A DNA stretch of 64,000 nucleotides from Streptomyces adelaidensis (GTDB lineage Bacteria; Actinomycetota; Actinomycetes; Streptomycetales; Streptomycetaceae), in NCBI RefSeq assembly GCF_016598475.1, contig NZ_JAEMUX010000001.1, positions 124,001 to 188,000 of the forward strand, read 5' to 3'. Below the pieces are notes generated by a model. The model saw only the letters and a list, made by a program, of their open reading frames with translations, made no database searches and was not told where the DNA came from. The stretch's first letter is position 1; each line of letters starts with the position of its first letter. Shown one piece after another: positions 8,524-16,868 of the stretch. The position numbers and the translations under genes were made by a program.

Positions 8524-9735
8524 TCAGTCCCGCCGAGCGCCCCGGACGATCCGGTCGACGACGGTGGCGGCCTGCTCCGGGTGCCCCGCCAGCCATGTGC
8601 CGAGGTGTTCCCGGACGGCCTCCTCGACGCAGGCGTGCACCGCGGTGCCGCCCAGGACGCCGCGCGTGGCGCCGAGGAACTCGGGACGGTCCAGCTTCAC
8701 CGACACGACCGCTGTCAGGCCCTCGCCGATCCGGTCGGCGGTGAGATCGGGGTCGGCCGCCGTCAGCAGTCGCCGACTCCGTGCGTACGTGTTCACCGCG
8801 GCTGTCACGCCGTCCCGGAAGCCCGTCGCGTGGGTGCCGCCGTCGGGGGTGGGCCGGCTGTTGGCGAAGCTCAGGACCCGCTCCTCGCGGGCGTGGCACC
8901 AGCGGAGGGCGACCTCCAGCGTGCCCGCCAGCCGCGGGTTCTCCTGCTCGAAGCCGATGACGTCCGGGTGAACGGGCGGCGGCGCCCCTGCCTGTGCCTC
9001 CAGGAAGGCGACGAAGTCCCGTGCGCCGTTCGGGAATCGGAATCGCATCGACGCGGATCGCATCGACGTCGGTCGCATCGACGGGGATTCGCCCGGGTGG
9101 CGCTCGTCGGTCAGCGAGATGCCCAGGCCCCGGTTCAGGAAGGCCAGTTCCCTGAAGCTCTCCGCCAGTACGGTGAATGAGCACTCCGCCGTCCCGAAGA
9201 TCTCGGCGTCGGGCCGGAAGGCGAAGGCGGTCCCGCTTCCGGTCGCCGGTCCCGCGTCGGTGAGCGTGGTGACCGCGACTCCGTGGGCGTACTCCTGGAC
9301 CCAGCGGACCCCTTCGCGCCGCACCTCGGCCGTCAGACGGCTCGACAGCGCGTTGGCGACGCAGGGTCCGAGGCCGAAGAGGCTGAAGGAGACGGCGCGG
9401 CGGTCGCCGGGCTCCGCCCAGGCGCCCGTCCTGGTCATCAGGGCTTGGAGGCCGGGACCGTGGGCGTCCCCGTCGGCCTCGACGGGGACACCGGGACCGT
9501 CGTCGGCGACACGCATGCCGCCGTCGGACGCGAGGGTGACATCGACGGAGCCGGCGGGGTCGGCAGAGCCGGCCAGGATCTCGTTCACGGCCCGGCCGAC
9601 GACCCCGAACACCAGCTCGTGCAGGCCGCGTTCGCCGGTCGAGCCGACGTACATCCCCGGCCGCTTCCGAATGGCTTCCAGCCCCTCCAACACCTCGATG
9701 TGGGCAGCGTCGTACCCGATGGCCTCGTCACTCAC
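8524..9735 (-). CDS. GyrB/ParE-like protein without TOPRIM domain and with a destroyed ATPase site
   Basis: This 403-aa protein aligns with only the N-terminal ATPase and transducer domains of type IIA topoisomerase B subunits (residues 12-56 match VLKGLDAVRKRPGMYIG-type sequence). It lacks the TOPRIM and tail domains that full GyrB (about 650-800 aa) carries. Key ATPase residues are replaced: relative to E. coli GyrB, catalytic Glu42 is Gly44, Asp45 is Gly47, Mg-binding Asn46 is Arg48 and Asp49 is Asn51. Asp73 is kept (Asp78), Arg76 is Pro81, and the glycine lid reads SLFGLG. ATP hydrolysis is therefore unlikely. The GTG start at 9735 has GGAGGGGG 5 bases upstream. An internal segment is built from three TCGCATCGACG repeats (about 9045-9082). 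A structural or decoy role is possible; the function is unknown. Confidence 0.8.
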   Translation of the reverse strand: MSDEAIGYDAAHIEVLEGLEAIRKRPGMYVGSTGERGLHELVFGVVGRAVNEILAGSADPAGSVDVTLASDGGMRVADDGPGVPVEADGDAHGPGLQALMTRTGAWAEPGDRRAVSFSLFGLGPCVANALSSRLTAEVRREGVRWVQEYAHGVAVTTLTDAGPATGSGTAFAFRPDAEIFGTAECSFTVLAESFRELAFLNRGLGISLTDERHPGESPSMRPTSMRSASMRFRFPNGARDFVAFLEAQAGAPPPVHPDVIGFEQENPRLAGTLEVALRWCHAREERVLSFANSRPTPDGGTHATGFRDGVTAAVNTYARSRRLLTAADPDLTADRIGEGLTAVVSVKLDRPEFLGATRGVLGGTAVHACVEEAVREHLGTWLAGHPEQAATVVDRIVRGARRD

Positions 9736-10015
9736 GAAGTCCCCCTCCGTTGGCCCAGCAGAGCTCCCCAGCTTAGGCGGATCTCTGGAAAACACCAGGT
9801 CAGAGGCAGTTTGTCGAGGGTGTGGGGCGGGCGGGTGAGCGTCTGTCCGGAGGTGGCCGACGAGGGGGTCGCGAACTATCCCCGGAGCGCGGCTGGGGGC
9901 CCACCGAGGCCGCGTACGACGCCGTTCCCGGCAGCCCCGAGGTCACCGATTCCAGCGAGGGCGCACGCCCGCCCGGAACGCCGGCCCGGTAGCCGAATGC
10001 CGCTGGCTCAGCCGC
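9736..10015. other. 280-bp gap with possible coding remnant
   Basis: No complete gene is seen here. Bases from about 9837 to 9992 have G/C-rich third positions in two different plus-strand frames and end at a TAG, which looks like the decayed tail of a gene. No promoter or hairpin stands out. The DUF5995 gene ends at its right edge and the GyrB-like gene starts at its left edge. Confidence 0.4.
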
Positions 10016-10705
10016 TCAGCCGCACTCCGGCAGCGGCGTAAGCAGCATCCGTCCCGGGAGGCCCACCGCCGCGTCGAGGCGATGGCCGAACTCCTCGGCG
10101 AGATCGGGGAGTCCGCGCAGTGCCCACAGCGCGCGGGCGGCCGACCAGGTGGCCTCGCGGGCCCGCTCCAGGCTCCACGAGCCGAGCAGATGGGTGAGGG
10201 GATCGGCGATCTGGAGGAGGTCGGGGCCGGGCATCAACTCCTCGCGGATGCGCTCCTCCAGCGACACGAGGACGTCGCCCACGTGCTCGAACTCGTCCTC
10301 CAGATCGGCGGGTTCACAGCCGAGCGTACGACAGGTGTCCACGAGGGCGAGCGCGAGATCGTGCCCGATGTGCGCATTGATGCCGGAGAGGGCGAACTGC
10401 AGCGGTCGTACGCCGGGATGGCGCCGGAACTGCAGCAACGGCCGCCAGCACGCGGGCGTACGGCCTCCCTCGGCGACCCGTAGATACCGCTCGGCGAAGA
10501 GCACGTCGAGGGTGATCGCGGCCTCGGCGTCCGGGAAGTGGCCGGCGTCCAGGCGCCGGTCGATGGCCTCGGTGACGGTGAGATAGACGCGGTTGAAGAC
10601 CGCGAGCCCGTCCCGCTCGGGCAGGGCCCGGTCGAGGGCGCGCATGCGGGAGACGACTGTGTCTACTGAGTCCATGGAATTGGTGAAATGTTCCAACTGC
10701 GCCAT
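10016..10705 (-). CDS. DUF5995 family protein
   Basis: This 229-aa soluble, alpha-helical protein fits the DUF5995 family, common in Streptomyces and of unknown function. Family-like features are FNRVYLTVTEAI near residue 45, LDVLFAERYL, and a central NAHIGHDLALAL motif whose His and Asp could bind a metal. Two starts are possible, 10705 (MAQLEHF) and 10675 (MDSVDTV); the upstream one is used here. It is divergent from the GH6 cellulase gene, with 158 bases between. No function can be assigned. Confidence 0.7.
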   Translation of the reverse strand: MAQLEHFTNSMDSVDTVVSRMRALDRALPERDGLAVFNRVYLTVTEAIDRRLDAGHFPDAEAAITLDVLFAERYLRVAEGGRTPACWRPLLQFRRHPGVRPLQFALSGINAHIGHDLALALVDTCRTLGCEPADLEDEFEHVGDVLVSLEERIREELMPGPDLLQIADPLTHLLGSWSLERAREATWSAARALWALRGLPDLAEEFGHRLDAAVGLPGRMLLTPLPECG

Positions 10706-10863
10706 AGGGGGCAGGGTCCCAGGCCTAGGGTGACACCGGTGCCGCCGTGCCCGGCACTTCCCCGGAACGGGGTAACGCGGGCCCGGCGGAAAGTGCGGAA
10801 AGCACCGGCAAGCGACGGAGCGCGGTCCGGGAGCGGGTCCGGGGGAGCAGGGGGGAGCACCAC

Positions 10864-12075
10864 GTGTCAGGCTTACGCGCCCAGCGGCTGGCCGCACGCC
10901 GAGCCGAGCGCAGGCGGGCGGCGAGGCGCGGCGCCATGGTGGCCGCGGCATCGGTCGTGGCCGTCGTCGGCACCGTCACCGGCATGGTGACCGCGCTGAA
11001 CGGTGACAGAGGCTCCGACGAGGCCCGGCCGCTGATGAACCGCTCGCCGGGCGTCGTGTCCGATCCGCCCGTGCCCACCCCGGGCTCGCCCTCCCCCTCG
11101 CCGGCCTCACCCACGCCGTCGCCCCCCAAGTCGACCGACCCGTCGAAGAAGGCCGGCGTGCGGCCCTCGGCGGACCGGACCGAACCGCGCACGGAACCCG
11201 TGTCCGACCCGGGCGAGCTCTACCGCCATCCCGACTCCCAGGTCCTCGACTGGGTCCACGACAACCCGGACGACCCGCGCAGCGCCGTCATCGAGTCCGG
11301 CATAGCCGACCGGCCGGCCGCCGTCTGGTTCACCGACCCCACCCCGGCCACCACCACCTCCCAGGTCGCGGCGGTCGCCTCCGCCGGCGCCGAGCAGGAC
11401 CGGGTGCCGGTCCTCGTGGCCTACGCGATCCCGGACCGCGACTGCGGCGGGGCCTCGCAGGGCGGGGCGTCCACCCTGGAGGCGTACGACGCCTGGATCG
11501 ACGCCTTCGCCGCCGGGCTCGGCTCGGACGAGGTCATCGTGGTCCTGGAGCCCGACGCGATCGCCCAGTCCGACTGCCTGTCCACCGGTGGCCGCGCCGA
11601 CCGCTTCGCCTCTCTCGCCCGCGCCGGCCGCGTCCTGAAGGCCGCCACCCCCGACGCCCGCGTCTACTACGACGCCGGGCACTCGGAATGGAACCCGCCC
11701 GGCAAACAGGCCGCACTGCTCCGCGAGGCGGGCGCCGCCTCGGCCGACGGCTCCGACGGCGTCTTCAGCAACGTGTCGAACTTCAACCCCACCGAGTCCG
11801 AGGTCGCCTACACCCGCCAGGTCCTCGACGCCCTCCGCGGCCCCGCGGACCTCGGCGCCGTCATCGACACCAGCCGCAACGGCAACGGCGCCCCGGCCGA
11901 CGGCGAGTGGTGCGACCCGGCCGGCCGGGGCCTCGGCCGGCCGCCGTCCCTCACCACCGGCGAACCCCGCATCGACGCCTACCTGTGGGTGAAACTGCCC
12001 GGCGAGTCCGACGGCTGCCGGGGGAGTGCGGGGGCGTTCTCGCCGGGATACGCGTACGAGTTGGCGCGGGGCTGA
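10864..12075 (+). CDS. Glycoside hydrolase family 6 (cellulase), membrane-anchored or secreted
   Basis: This 403-aa protein starts with a basic N-terminus and one hydrophobic segment (about residues 24-46) serving as signal or anchor, followed by a Pro/Ser/Thr-rich linker (60-90) and a GH6 catalytic domain. Family marks are AYAIPDRDCGG, containing the proton-donor Asp, then VVLEPDAI, NVSNFN, IDTSRNGNG and WVKLPGESDGC. GH6 enzymes cut beta-1,4-glucan by inversion, acting as endoglucanase or cellobiohydrolase. No carbohydrate-binding module is present. The GTG at 10864 after GGGGGAG is chosen; an in-frame ATG at 10747 would add an implausible charged extension. It is convergent with the downstream MFS gene. 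Confidence 0.85.
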   Translation: MSGLRAQRLAARRAERRRAARRGAMVAAASVVAVVGTVTGMVTALNGDRGSDEARPLMNRSPGVVSDPPVPTPGSPSPSPASPTPSPPKSTDPSKKAGVRPSADRTEPRTEPVSDPGELYRHPDSQVLDWVHDNPDDPRSAVIESGIADRPAAVWFTDPTPATTTSQVAAVASAGAEQDRVPVLVAYAIPDRDCGGASQGGASTLEAYDAWIDAFAAGLGSDEVIVVLEPDAIAQSDCLSTGGRADRFASLARAGRVLKAATPDARVYYDAGHSEWNPPGKQAALLREAGAASADGSDGVFSNVSNFNPTESEVAYTRQVLDALRGPADLGAVIDTSRNGNGAPADGEWCDPAGRGLGRPPSLTTGEPRIDAYLWVKLPGESDGCRGSAGAFSPGYAYELARG

Positions 12076-12217
12076 GCCGGGCCGGCGGTCCGCCGCGGAA
12101 CCGGCCGTGCGTCCGCTGCCGGCTCGACGGGGCGCAGCCGCGCGACACCGGTGAAGCCACCGGTCCGCGCGGGCACCCCGCAGCCGACCTCGTGACTGGC
12201 CGAGTGGACCGGCTGCC

Positions 12218-13432
12218 TCAGGACAGCGGGCGGTCGGGAACCGCCGTGTCCGGCCGACTGACCTTCGGTCGGTCCCGGTCCGCGGCGCGCAGCACGCCCG
12301 CGAGGACGACCAGCCCGCACGCCAGCACGGTCACCAGGCCGAACGACACGACCAGGCTGGTCAACTGTGCCAGCCCGCCGATCGCACTCGGCGCGACCAG
12401 CCCCGACGTGTACGTGATGGTCGCGACGCCCGCGATGGCCTGGCTGGGGTTCGGCCCGCTGCGGCCGGCGGCGGCGAAACAGAGCGGTACGACGACGGCG
12501 ATGCCGAGCCCCATCAGCGCGAAGCCGGCCATCGCGACCGCCGGGTGATCCGCGACGACGATCATCAGTCCGCCGAGCGCGGCGAGGACACCGCCCGCCC
12601 GTACGGTACGGACCGAGCCGAATCGGTTGACCACGGCGTCGCCCGCGATCCGGGCCAGCGCCATGGTCAGCATGAACCCGGTGGTGCACGCCGCCGCGAG
12701 CCCCGCCGAGGCCGCCAAGCGGTCCCGCAGATAGACCGCCGACCAGTCCAGGGCGGCCCCCTCCGCGAACACCGCGCAGAACCCGACCGCGCCGATCAGC
12801 AGCGCCGACTTCGGCGGCAGCGCGAACCTGGGCGGCGGCTCCTCGTCCTCCGCGGGCCTCAGGTCCAGCACCCCCTGGCAGGCGACCAGGCCGAGGACGG
12901 TGAGCACGACCGCTGCCAGCGCGTGATGCAGCCGGGCGTCCGAGCCCAGATGGGCGGCGAGAGTACCGGCCGCCGAACCGACCAGGGCACCCACGCTCCA
13001 CATGCCGTGCAGGCCGGACATGATCGACTTGCCGAGGCGGTTCTCGATCTCCACGCCGAGCGCGTTCATCGCGACGTCCGCCATGCCCGCCGACGCGCCG
13101 TACACGAACAGCGCCAGACACAGCGTCCACAGGCTCGGCGCGAGGGCCGGCAGGATCAACGCGATCGTCCACAGTGAGATCAGCCCGCGCAACGCCGTAC
13201 GGGCGCCGAAGCGGTGGCTGATCCGGCCCGCGAGCGGCATCGCCAGGGACGCGCCGATCGCCGGGAAGGCGAGCGCGAGCCCCAACTGGCCCGCGCTGAC
13301 CCCCGCATGGTCCTGGATCCACGGCACGCGGGTCGCGAACGAGCCGGTGACGGCACCGTGCACCGCGAACACGGCCGCCACGGCGTACCGCGCCCGCCTC
13401 ACCTCGCGCTGCTCGTAGACCACCGTGCTCAT
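12218..13432 (-). CDS. MFS transporter (YbjJ-like), divergent from ROK regulator
   Basis: This 404-aa polytopic membrane protein of the major facilitator superfamily has about 12 hydrophobic segments and an inter-helix loop LAGRISHRFGART. It resembles YbjJ-type transporters, which in actinobacteria often pair with a ROK or ROK-like regulator. It begins 144 bases from the divergent ROK gene, with a perfect palindrome between them, so the ROK protein probably represses it. ROK partners suggest a sugar or sugar-derivative substrate. Import versus export cannot be decided from the sequence. Confidence 0.85.
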   Translation of the reverse strand: MSTVVYEQREVRRARYAVAAVFAVHGAVTGSFATRVPWIQDHAGVSAGQLGLALAFPAIGASLAMPLAGRISHRFGARTALRGLISLWTIALILPALAPSLWTLCLALFVYGASAGMADVAMNALGVEIENRLGKSIMSGLHGMWSVGALVGSAAGTLAAHLGSDARLHHALAAVVLTVLGLVACQGVLDLRPAEDEEPPPRFALPPKSALLIGAVGFCAVFAEGAALDWSAVYLRDRLAASAGLAAACTTGFMLTMALARIAGDAVVNRFGSVRTVRAGGVLAALGGLMIVVADHPAVAMAGFALMGLGIAVVVPLCFAAAGRSGPNPSQAIAGVATITYTSGLVAPSAIGGLAQLTSLVVSFGLVTVLACGLVVLAGVLRAADRDRPKVSRPDTAVPDRPLS

Positions 13433-13490
13433 TGTCCGCCCTCCCTGAATCCGTCCGCTTCGCAGGTTGCCTACATTCGCGCCGCGTAAA

Positions 13491-13513
13491 CTATCAGGAA
13501 CCCTGCCTGATAG
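13491..13513. promoter_or_regulatory. Palindromic operator between MFS and ROK genes
   Basis: A perfect inverted repeat CTATCAGG-N7-CCTGATAG lies in the divergent intergenic region, in the most AT-rich stretch of the neighbourhood. It is 58 bases from the MFS start and 63 bases from the ROK start. Its position and symmetry fit the binding site of the adjacent ROK regulator controlling both genes. Confidence 0.65.
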
Positions 13514-13576
13514 ATAGGGAATATCGGCCCGAGGGGCACCAGCCGTACGGAGCCGCCGATCTGGAAGGATCCCGGC

Positions 13577-14962
13577 ATGCCCGCATCACCCAGCACCGCC
13601 CGAGCCATCAACGACCGGCTCGCCCTGCGGCTGCTGCAACAGGAGGGGCCGCTGACGGCAGGGCAGTTGAAGCAGCTCACCGGTCTGTCCCGGCCCACGG
13701 TCGCCGACCTCGTCGAGCGCCTCACCGCCACCGGGCTGATCGCGGTCGTGGGGGAGTCGGGGGTACAGCGGCGCGGGCCCAACGCCCGCCTCTACGGCAT
13801 CGTCGCCGACCGGGCGCATCTCGCCGCCCTCGACGTACGCACCGAGGGCGTCACGGTCGTCGTCGCCGACCTGCTGGGTACGGAGCTGGCGCGGGCGTCC
13901 GTCCCGATCACCGACGACGCGGGCACCGGACCGGCGGTGGAGCAGGCGGTCACCTTGGTGGAGCGCGCCGCGAAGGAGGCGGGCGCCGACCGGCTGCACA
14001 CGGTGGGGATCGGCGCCCCCGGCCTGATCGACCCGGCCACGGGCGAACTCCGCGACTCCATCGGCCTCCCCGAATGGCACCGCCGCCTGGTCGCCGCCCT
14101 GGGCGAACGGCTCCCTGCCCGCATCCTCGTCGAGAACGAGACCAACCTCGCCGCCGTCGCCGAACAGCGCGACGGCGCCGCCCGCGACCGCGACACCTTC
14201 GTCCTCCTCTGGCTCGGCCTCGGCACCGGCGCCGCCGTCGTCCTCGACGGCCGACTCCGCCGGGGTGCCTCCGGCGGCACCGGCGAGATCGGCTTCCTCC
14301 CCGTCCCGGGCACGACCACGATCCCCTCGGCCACCGACTGCGAGGGCGGCTTCCACTCCCTGGGCGGCGCGGCGGCGGTCGCGGCCCTGGCCGCCGAACA
14401 CGGCATCGAGGCCGAGACGACGGGGCACGAGCCACATGCGGCGACCCTGGTGCGGGCGGCGGTGGCGGGCCTCGCGGCGGACAGCGCGAGCGCCCCGGCG
14501 GACAGGCCGGGCGGCTCGGCGAGCGTGACGAGCCCCTCGACGAGTGCGACGGGCCGCGCGGCGGATGCGGATGCGGCCGACCGGTCGGTGTCGGCCGTGA
14601 GTCCTTCGGCGGCGCCCGCCTCCTTGGCCGAGGCTGCCACCCACGTGGAGACCGGCGGCCCCCGCCCTCCGGCAGCCGGGCCCGCCACCCGCTTCCTCGA
14701 CGCCCTCGCCGACCGCCTCACCCTGGGCGCCGCCTCCGTCGTCGCCGTCCTGGACCCCGGCTGCGTCGTGCTCGGCGGTGAGGTCGGGCAGGCCGGCGGG
14801 GAAGCCCTGGCCGCACGGGTGGAAGCCCGGCTGACGGCGATGTCGCCCCTGCCGACAGAGGTCCGCCCCAGCCGCCTGGGCGGAGCCGCCGTACTGCGGG
14901 GCGCGCTCCTCATGGCCCGGGAGTCGGCCCAGGACGAGCTGTTCGCTCTGCCGGCGCGGTGA
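13577..14962 (+). CDS. ROK-family transcriptional regulator with a low-complexity insertion
   Basis: This 461-aa protein has an N-terminal winged helix (residues 15-60, LTGLSRPTVADLVERL) and a ROK sugar-kinase-like domain (GIGAPGLIDPATGE, NETNLAAVAE). Two things are odd. The Cys-rich zinc site normal in ROK proteins is missing; only one Cys appears, in TDCEGGFHSLGG. About 80 residues rich in Ala, Ser, Pro and Thr (roughly 298-375) interrupt the domain before ATRFLDALADRLTLG. GGAAGG lies 8 bases before the ATG. It probably binds the CTATCAGG palindrome. Its last 69 bases are the start of a 209-bp unit that is repeated downstream. Confidence 0.85.
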   Translation: MPASPSTARAINDRLALRLLQQEGPLTAGQLKQLTGLSRPTVADLVERLTATGLIAVVGESGVQRRGPNARLYGIVADRAHLAALDVRTEGVTVVVADLLGTELARASVPITDDAGTGPAVEQAVTLVERAAKEAGADRLHTVGIGAPGLIDPATGELRDSIGLPEWHRRLVAALGERLPARILVENETNLAAVAEQRDGAARDRDTFVLLWLGLGTGAAVVLDGRLRRGASGGTGEIGFLPVPGTTTIPSATDCEGGFHSLGGAAAVAALAAEHGIEAETTGHEPHAATLVRAAVAGLAADSASAPADRPGGSASVTSPSTSATGRAADADAADRSVSAVSPSAAPASLAEAATHVETGGPRPPAAGPATRFLDALADRLTLGAASVVAVLDPGCVVLGGEVGQAGGEALAARVEARLTAMSPLPTEVRPSRLGGAAVLRGALLMARESAQDELFALPAR

Positions 14963-15383
14963 CCGGGAGGGCGCCCACTCGACCGCCGGCACGGTGACCG
15001 GGAGGGCGCCCACTCGGCCGTCGGTGCGGTGACCGGCAGGCCCGCGCCGCCACCGACGCGGTGCCTCTCAGCGCGACTTCGGCCCCGAACCGCACGCTTG
15101 TCCTGCGGGGCGCGCTCCTCATGGCCCGGGAGTCGGCCCAGGACGAGCTGTTCGCTCCGCCGGCGCGGTGACCGGGAGGGCGCCCACTCGACCGCCGGCA
15201 CGGTGACCGGCAGGGCGCCCACTCGGCCGTCGGTGCGGTGACCGGCAGGCCCGCGCCGCCACCGACGCGGTGCCTCTCAGCGCGACTTCGGCCCCGAACC
15301 GCACGCTTGTCCTGCGGGGCGCGCTCCTCATGGCCCGGGAGTCGGCCCAGGACGAGCTGTTCGCTCCGCCACACACGGTGACC
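14894..15383 (+). repeat. 209-bp tandem direct repeat (two full copies plus partial third) containing the ROK gene end
   Basis: The sequence beginning CTGCGGGGCGCGCTCC at 14894 recurs at 15103 and 15312, an exact period of 209. The first two units differ by only a couple of bases and the third stops after about 70. Each unit begins with the codons for the ROK C-terminus (ALLMARESAQDELF). Each full unit also holds shorter internal repeats of about 35 bases starting CGGTGACCGG. The near-identity of the copies indicates recent duplication. There are no spacers, so it is not a CRISPR. It fills the space between the ROK and NmrA-like genes. Confidence 0.9.
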
Positions 15384-15410
15384 GGCACGTCTCACGCCCC
15401 CCGCCGACGC

Positions 15411-16166
15411 TCAGCGCCCCTTCCGCCTCCCGAACCGCTCCGCCAGATACTCCTCGAACGTCCCCTTCCCCACGGCCCGCCCCGGTGTGAGGTGCCCCCC
15501 GGCCCGAAAGCCCCGGTACGCCTTGCCGAACAGGGGCACGCTCAGCAGCCGTCGTCGGCGACCGGTGGCGGCCAGATAGGCGTGGGCCAGCTCGGGGAAG
15601 GTCAGGATCTCGGGGCCGCCCATGTCGTCGACGCGACCGGCGGGGGCGCCCACGGCCAGCTCCGCCAGACGGTCGGCGACCTCGGTGGCGGCGACGGGCT
15701 GGTCGCGCACCCCGGCGGGCAACAGCATGACCGGTGGCTTGGCGAGGCCCTGGAAGAGCAGTACCAGGAGGTCGTGGAACTGGGTCGCGCGCAGGATCGT
15801 CCAGCCCAGTCCCGACTCCTCGACCAGCCGCTCGACGGCCAGCTTGGTCCGGTAGTAGCCGAGCGGCACCCGGTCCACGCCGACGATCGAGATGTAGACC
15901 AGGTGGCCCACACCGGCCCGCCGCGCCGCCGCGATCAGATGCGCCGCCGCCCGCTCGTCACCCCCGCGCGGCGTGGTCGCGCAGTGCACGATCGCGTCCA
16001 CCCCCGCCACGGCCGCGTCCAGCCCGCCTCCGCCCGCGACGAGATCGACGGCGTACGGCTGTGCGTGGCGGCTCAGCACCCGTACCTCGTGTCCCTCCGC
16101 CCGCAGCCGCTCGGTGACGAGCCGGCCGAGAACACCGGTGCCGCCGGTCACCAGGATCGTGGTCAT
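15411..16166 (-). CDS. NmrA-like/atypical SDR NAD(P)-binding protein
   Basis: This 251-aa protein begins with a Rossmann fold, TGGTGVLGRLV, and continues with IVHCATTPRG, VGHLVYISIVG and GYYRTKLAVE. It thus fits the atypical short-chain dehydrogenase (NmrA-like/SDR_a5) group, members of which are NAD(P)H sensors or quinone reductases. The catalytic Tyr-Lys pair appears as YYRTK. It ends about 28 bases from the 209-bp repeat array. Upstream at 16386-16407 lies a promoter-like element with a DasR-type site on the same strand, so it may be under chitin/N-acetylglucosamine control; that is inference. Confidence 0.8.
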   Translation of the reverse strand: MTTILVTGGTGVLGRLVTERLRAEGHEVRVLSRHAQPYAVDLVAGGGGLDAAVAGVDAIVHCATTPRGGDERAAAHLIAAARRAGVGHLVYISIVGVDRVPLGYYRTKLAVERLVEESGLGWTILRATQFHDLLVLLFQGLAKPPVMLLPAGVRDQPVAATEVADRLAELAVGAPAGRVDDMGGPEILTFPELAHAYLAATGRRRRLLSVPLFGKAYRGFRAGGHLTPGRAVGKGTFEEYLAERFGRRKGR

Positions 16167-16385
16167 CGCAGTACGTCCCCTTCGTAAGCCGGACGCTCCC
16201 CGGTGGAACGCCTACGGCGGTCACGACGGGGAGCCTCCTCGAAGTGTGACAACCGGCGGGAACGATTCGCCGGAGGCGCCGCCGCCGCCCGGGAACACAC
16301 AGGGGTGGGACCCGGCGACGGGGCAAGGGCCGTCGTCACCGCCGCCGGGCCGTTCGAGGCGGGTACCGCGACCGCAGACTTTGAA

Positions 16386-16407
16386 AGGACTAGACCAAGC
16401 CGGTCAA
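16386..16407 (-). promoter_or_regulatory. DasR-like site within a promoter, minus strand
   Basis: Read on the minus strand, a -35-like TTGACC (16402-16407) is followed by CTTGGTCTAGTCCT (16386-16399), which resembles the DasR-responsive element ACTGGTCTAGACCA. The same arrangement, down to the preceding CCA, occurs upstream of the chitinase at 31482-31510. The -10 region (TCAAAG) is weaker here. It faces the NmrA-like gene, 220 bases away, and also lies upstream of the oppositely oriented rib operon. Confidence 0.55.
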
Positions 16408-16584
16408 TGGCTCGGGTCGGTCCGAGTGGGGCCGCTGCGGCGGAAGTTGACCCATGGTCAGTGATAGCCGAAACTCCCCGGCGTCCGCGGTAGAAGTACA
16501 GCGACGCGGCCTGTGAGCCACCCCACAGTCATCACCCGCATGGGTGTCGATCGGGCGTGGCACACTGGCCATGTACCAGAAGCA

Positions 16585-16711
16585 GCGCACTCCGGGGTCG
16601 GTGAAAGTCCGAACCGGCGGTTACAGTCCGCGACCCGGTCGCTTCCAGCGGCCGGTTGACCAGGTGAAATTCCTGGACCGACGGTTAAAGTCCGGATGGG
16701 AGGCAGTGCGC
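16585..16711 (+). promoter_or_regulatory. FMN riboswitch (RFN element)
   Basis: The conserved RFN blocks are all present: GGGTCGGTGAAAGTCCGA (from 16595), CGGCGGTTACAGTCCGCGAC (from 16616), GGTTGACCAGGTGAAATTCC (from 16653) and GACGGTTAAAGTCCGGATGG (from 16679), ending GGAGGCAG. The closing helix P1 is a perfect GCGCAC/GTGCGC pair (16585-16590 with 16706-16711). It binds FMN and controls the riboflavin operon that starts at 16869. Confidence 0.95.
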
Positions 16712-16747
16712 GGCGGGCGGGCATTCGTGCGCGCCGCCGTCTGTTTT
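16711..16747 (+). terminator. Riboswitch-linked intrinsic terminator
   Basis: Immediately after P1 a hairpin closed by CGGCGG/CCGCCG (16711-16716 with 16734-16739) is followed by TCTGTTTT, an unusual T-run for this genome. Its first base overlaps the P1 strand. This fits FMN-dependent premature termination rather than only blocking translation. A further small hairpin (16750-16770) follows. Confidence 0.6.
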
Positions 16748-16868
16748 CGGCCAACCCCGACAGGGGTGGCTCTGACGCGGCGTCGCCCCCTGTGCCGTAG
16801 TCCGCTCATATCTGTCGCCTTCGACAGCCCCGGAGTCCGTGCCATACGAGGCAGGGAGGACCCGGGAA

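Noticed and set aside
9837..9992. Coding-like stretch between the GyrB-like and DUF5995 genes
   Set aside because: The frame changes midway, there is no start or ribosome site, and the product is too short to identify. Kept only as a possible remnant.
14894..15383. CRISPR-like array
   Set aside because: The units are 209 bp, directly adjacent and contain coding sequence; there are no unique spacers and no cas genes.
16413..16584. Promoter of the rib operon
   Set aside because: A promoter must exist upstream of the riboswitch, but several weak hexamers compete (for example TTGACC near 16447) and none is convincing.
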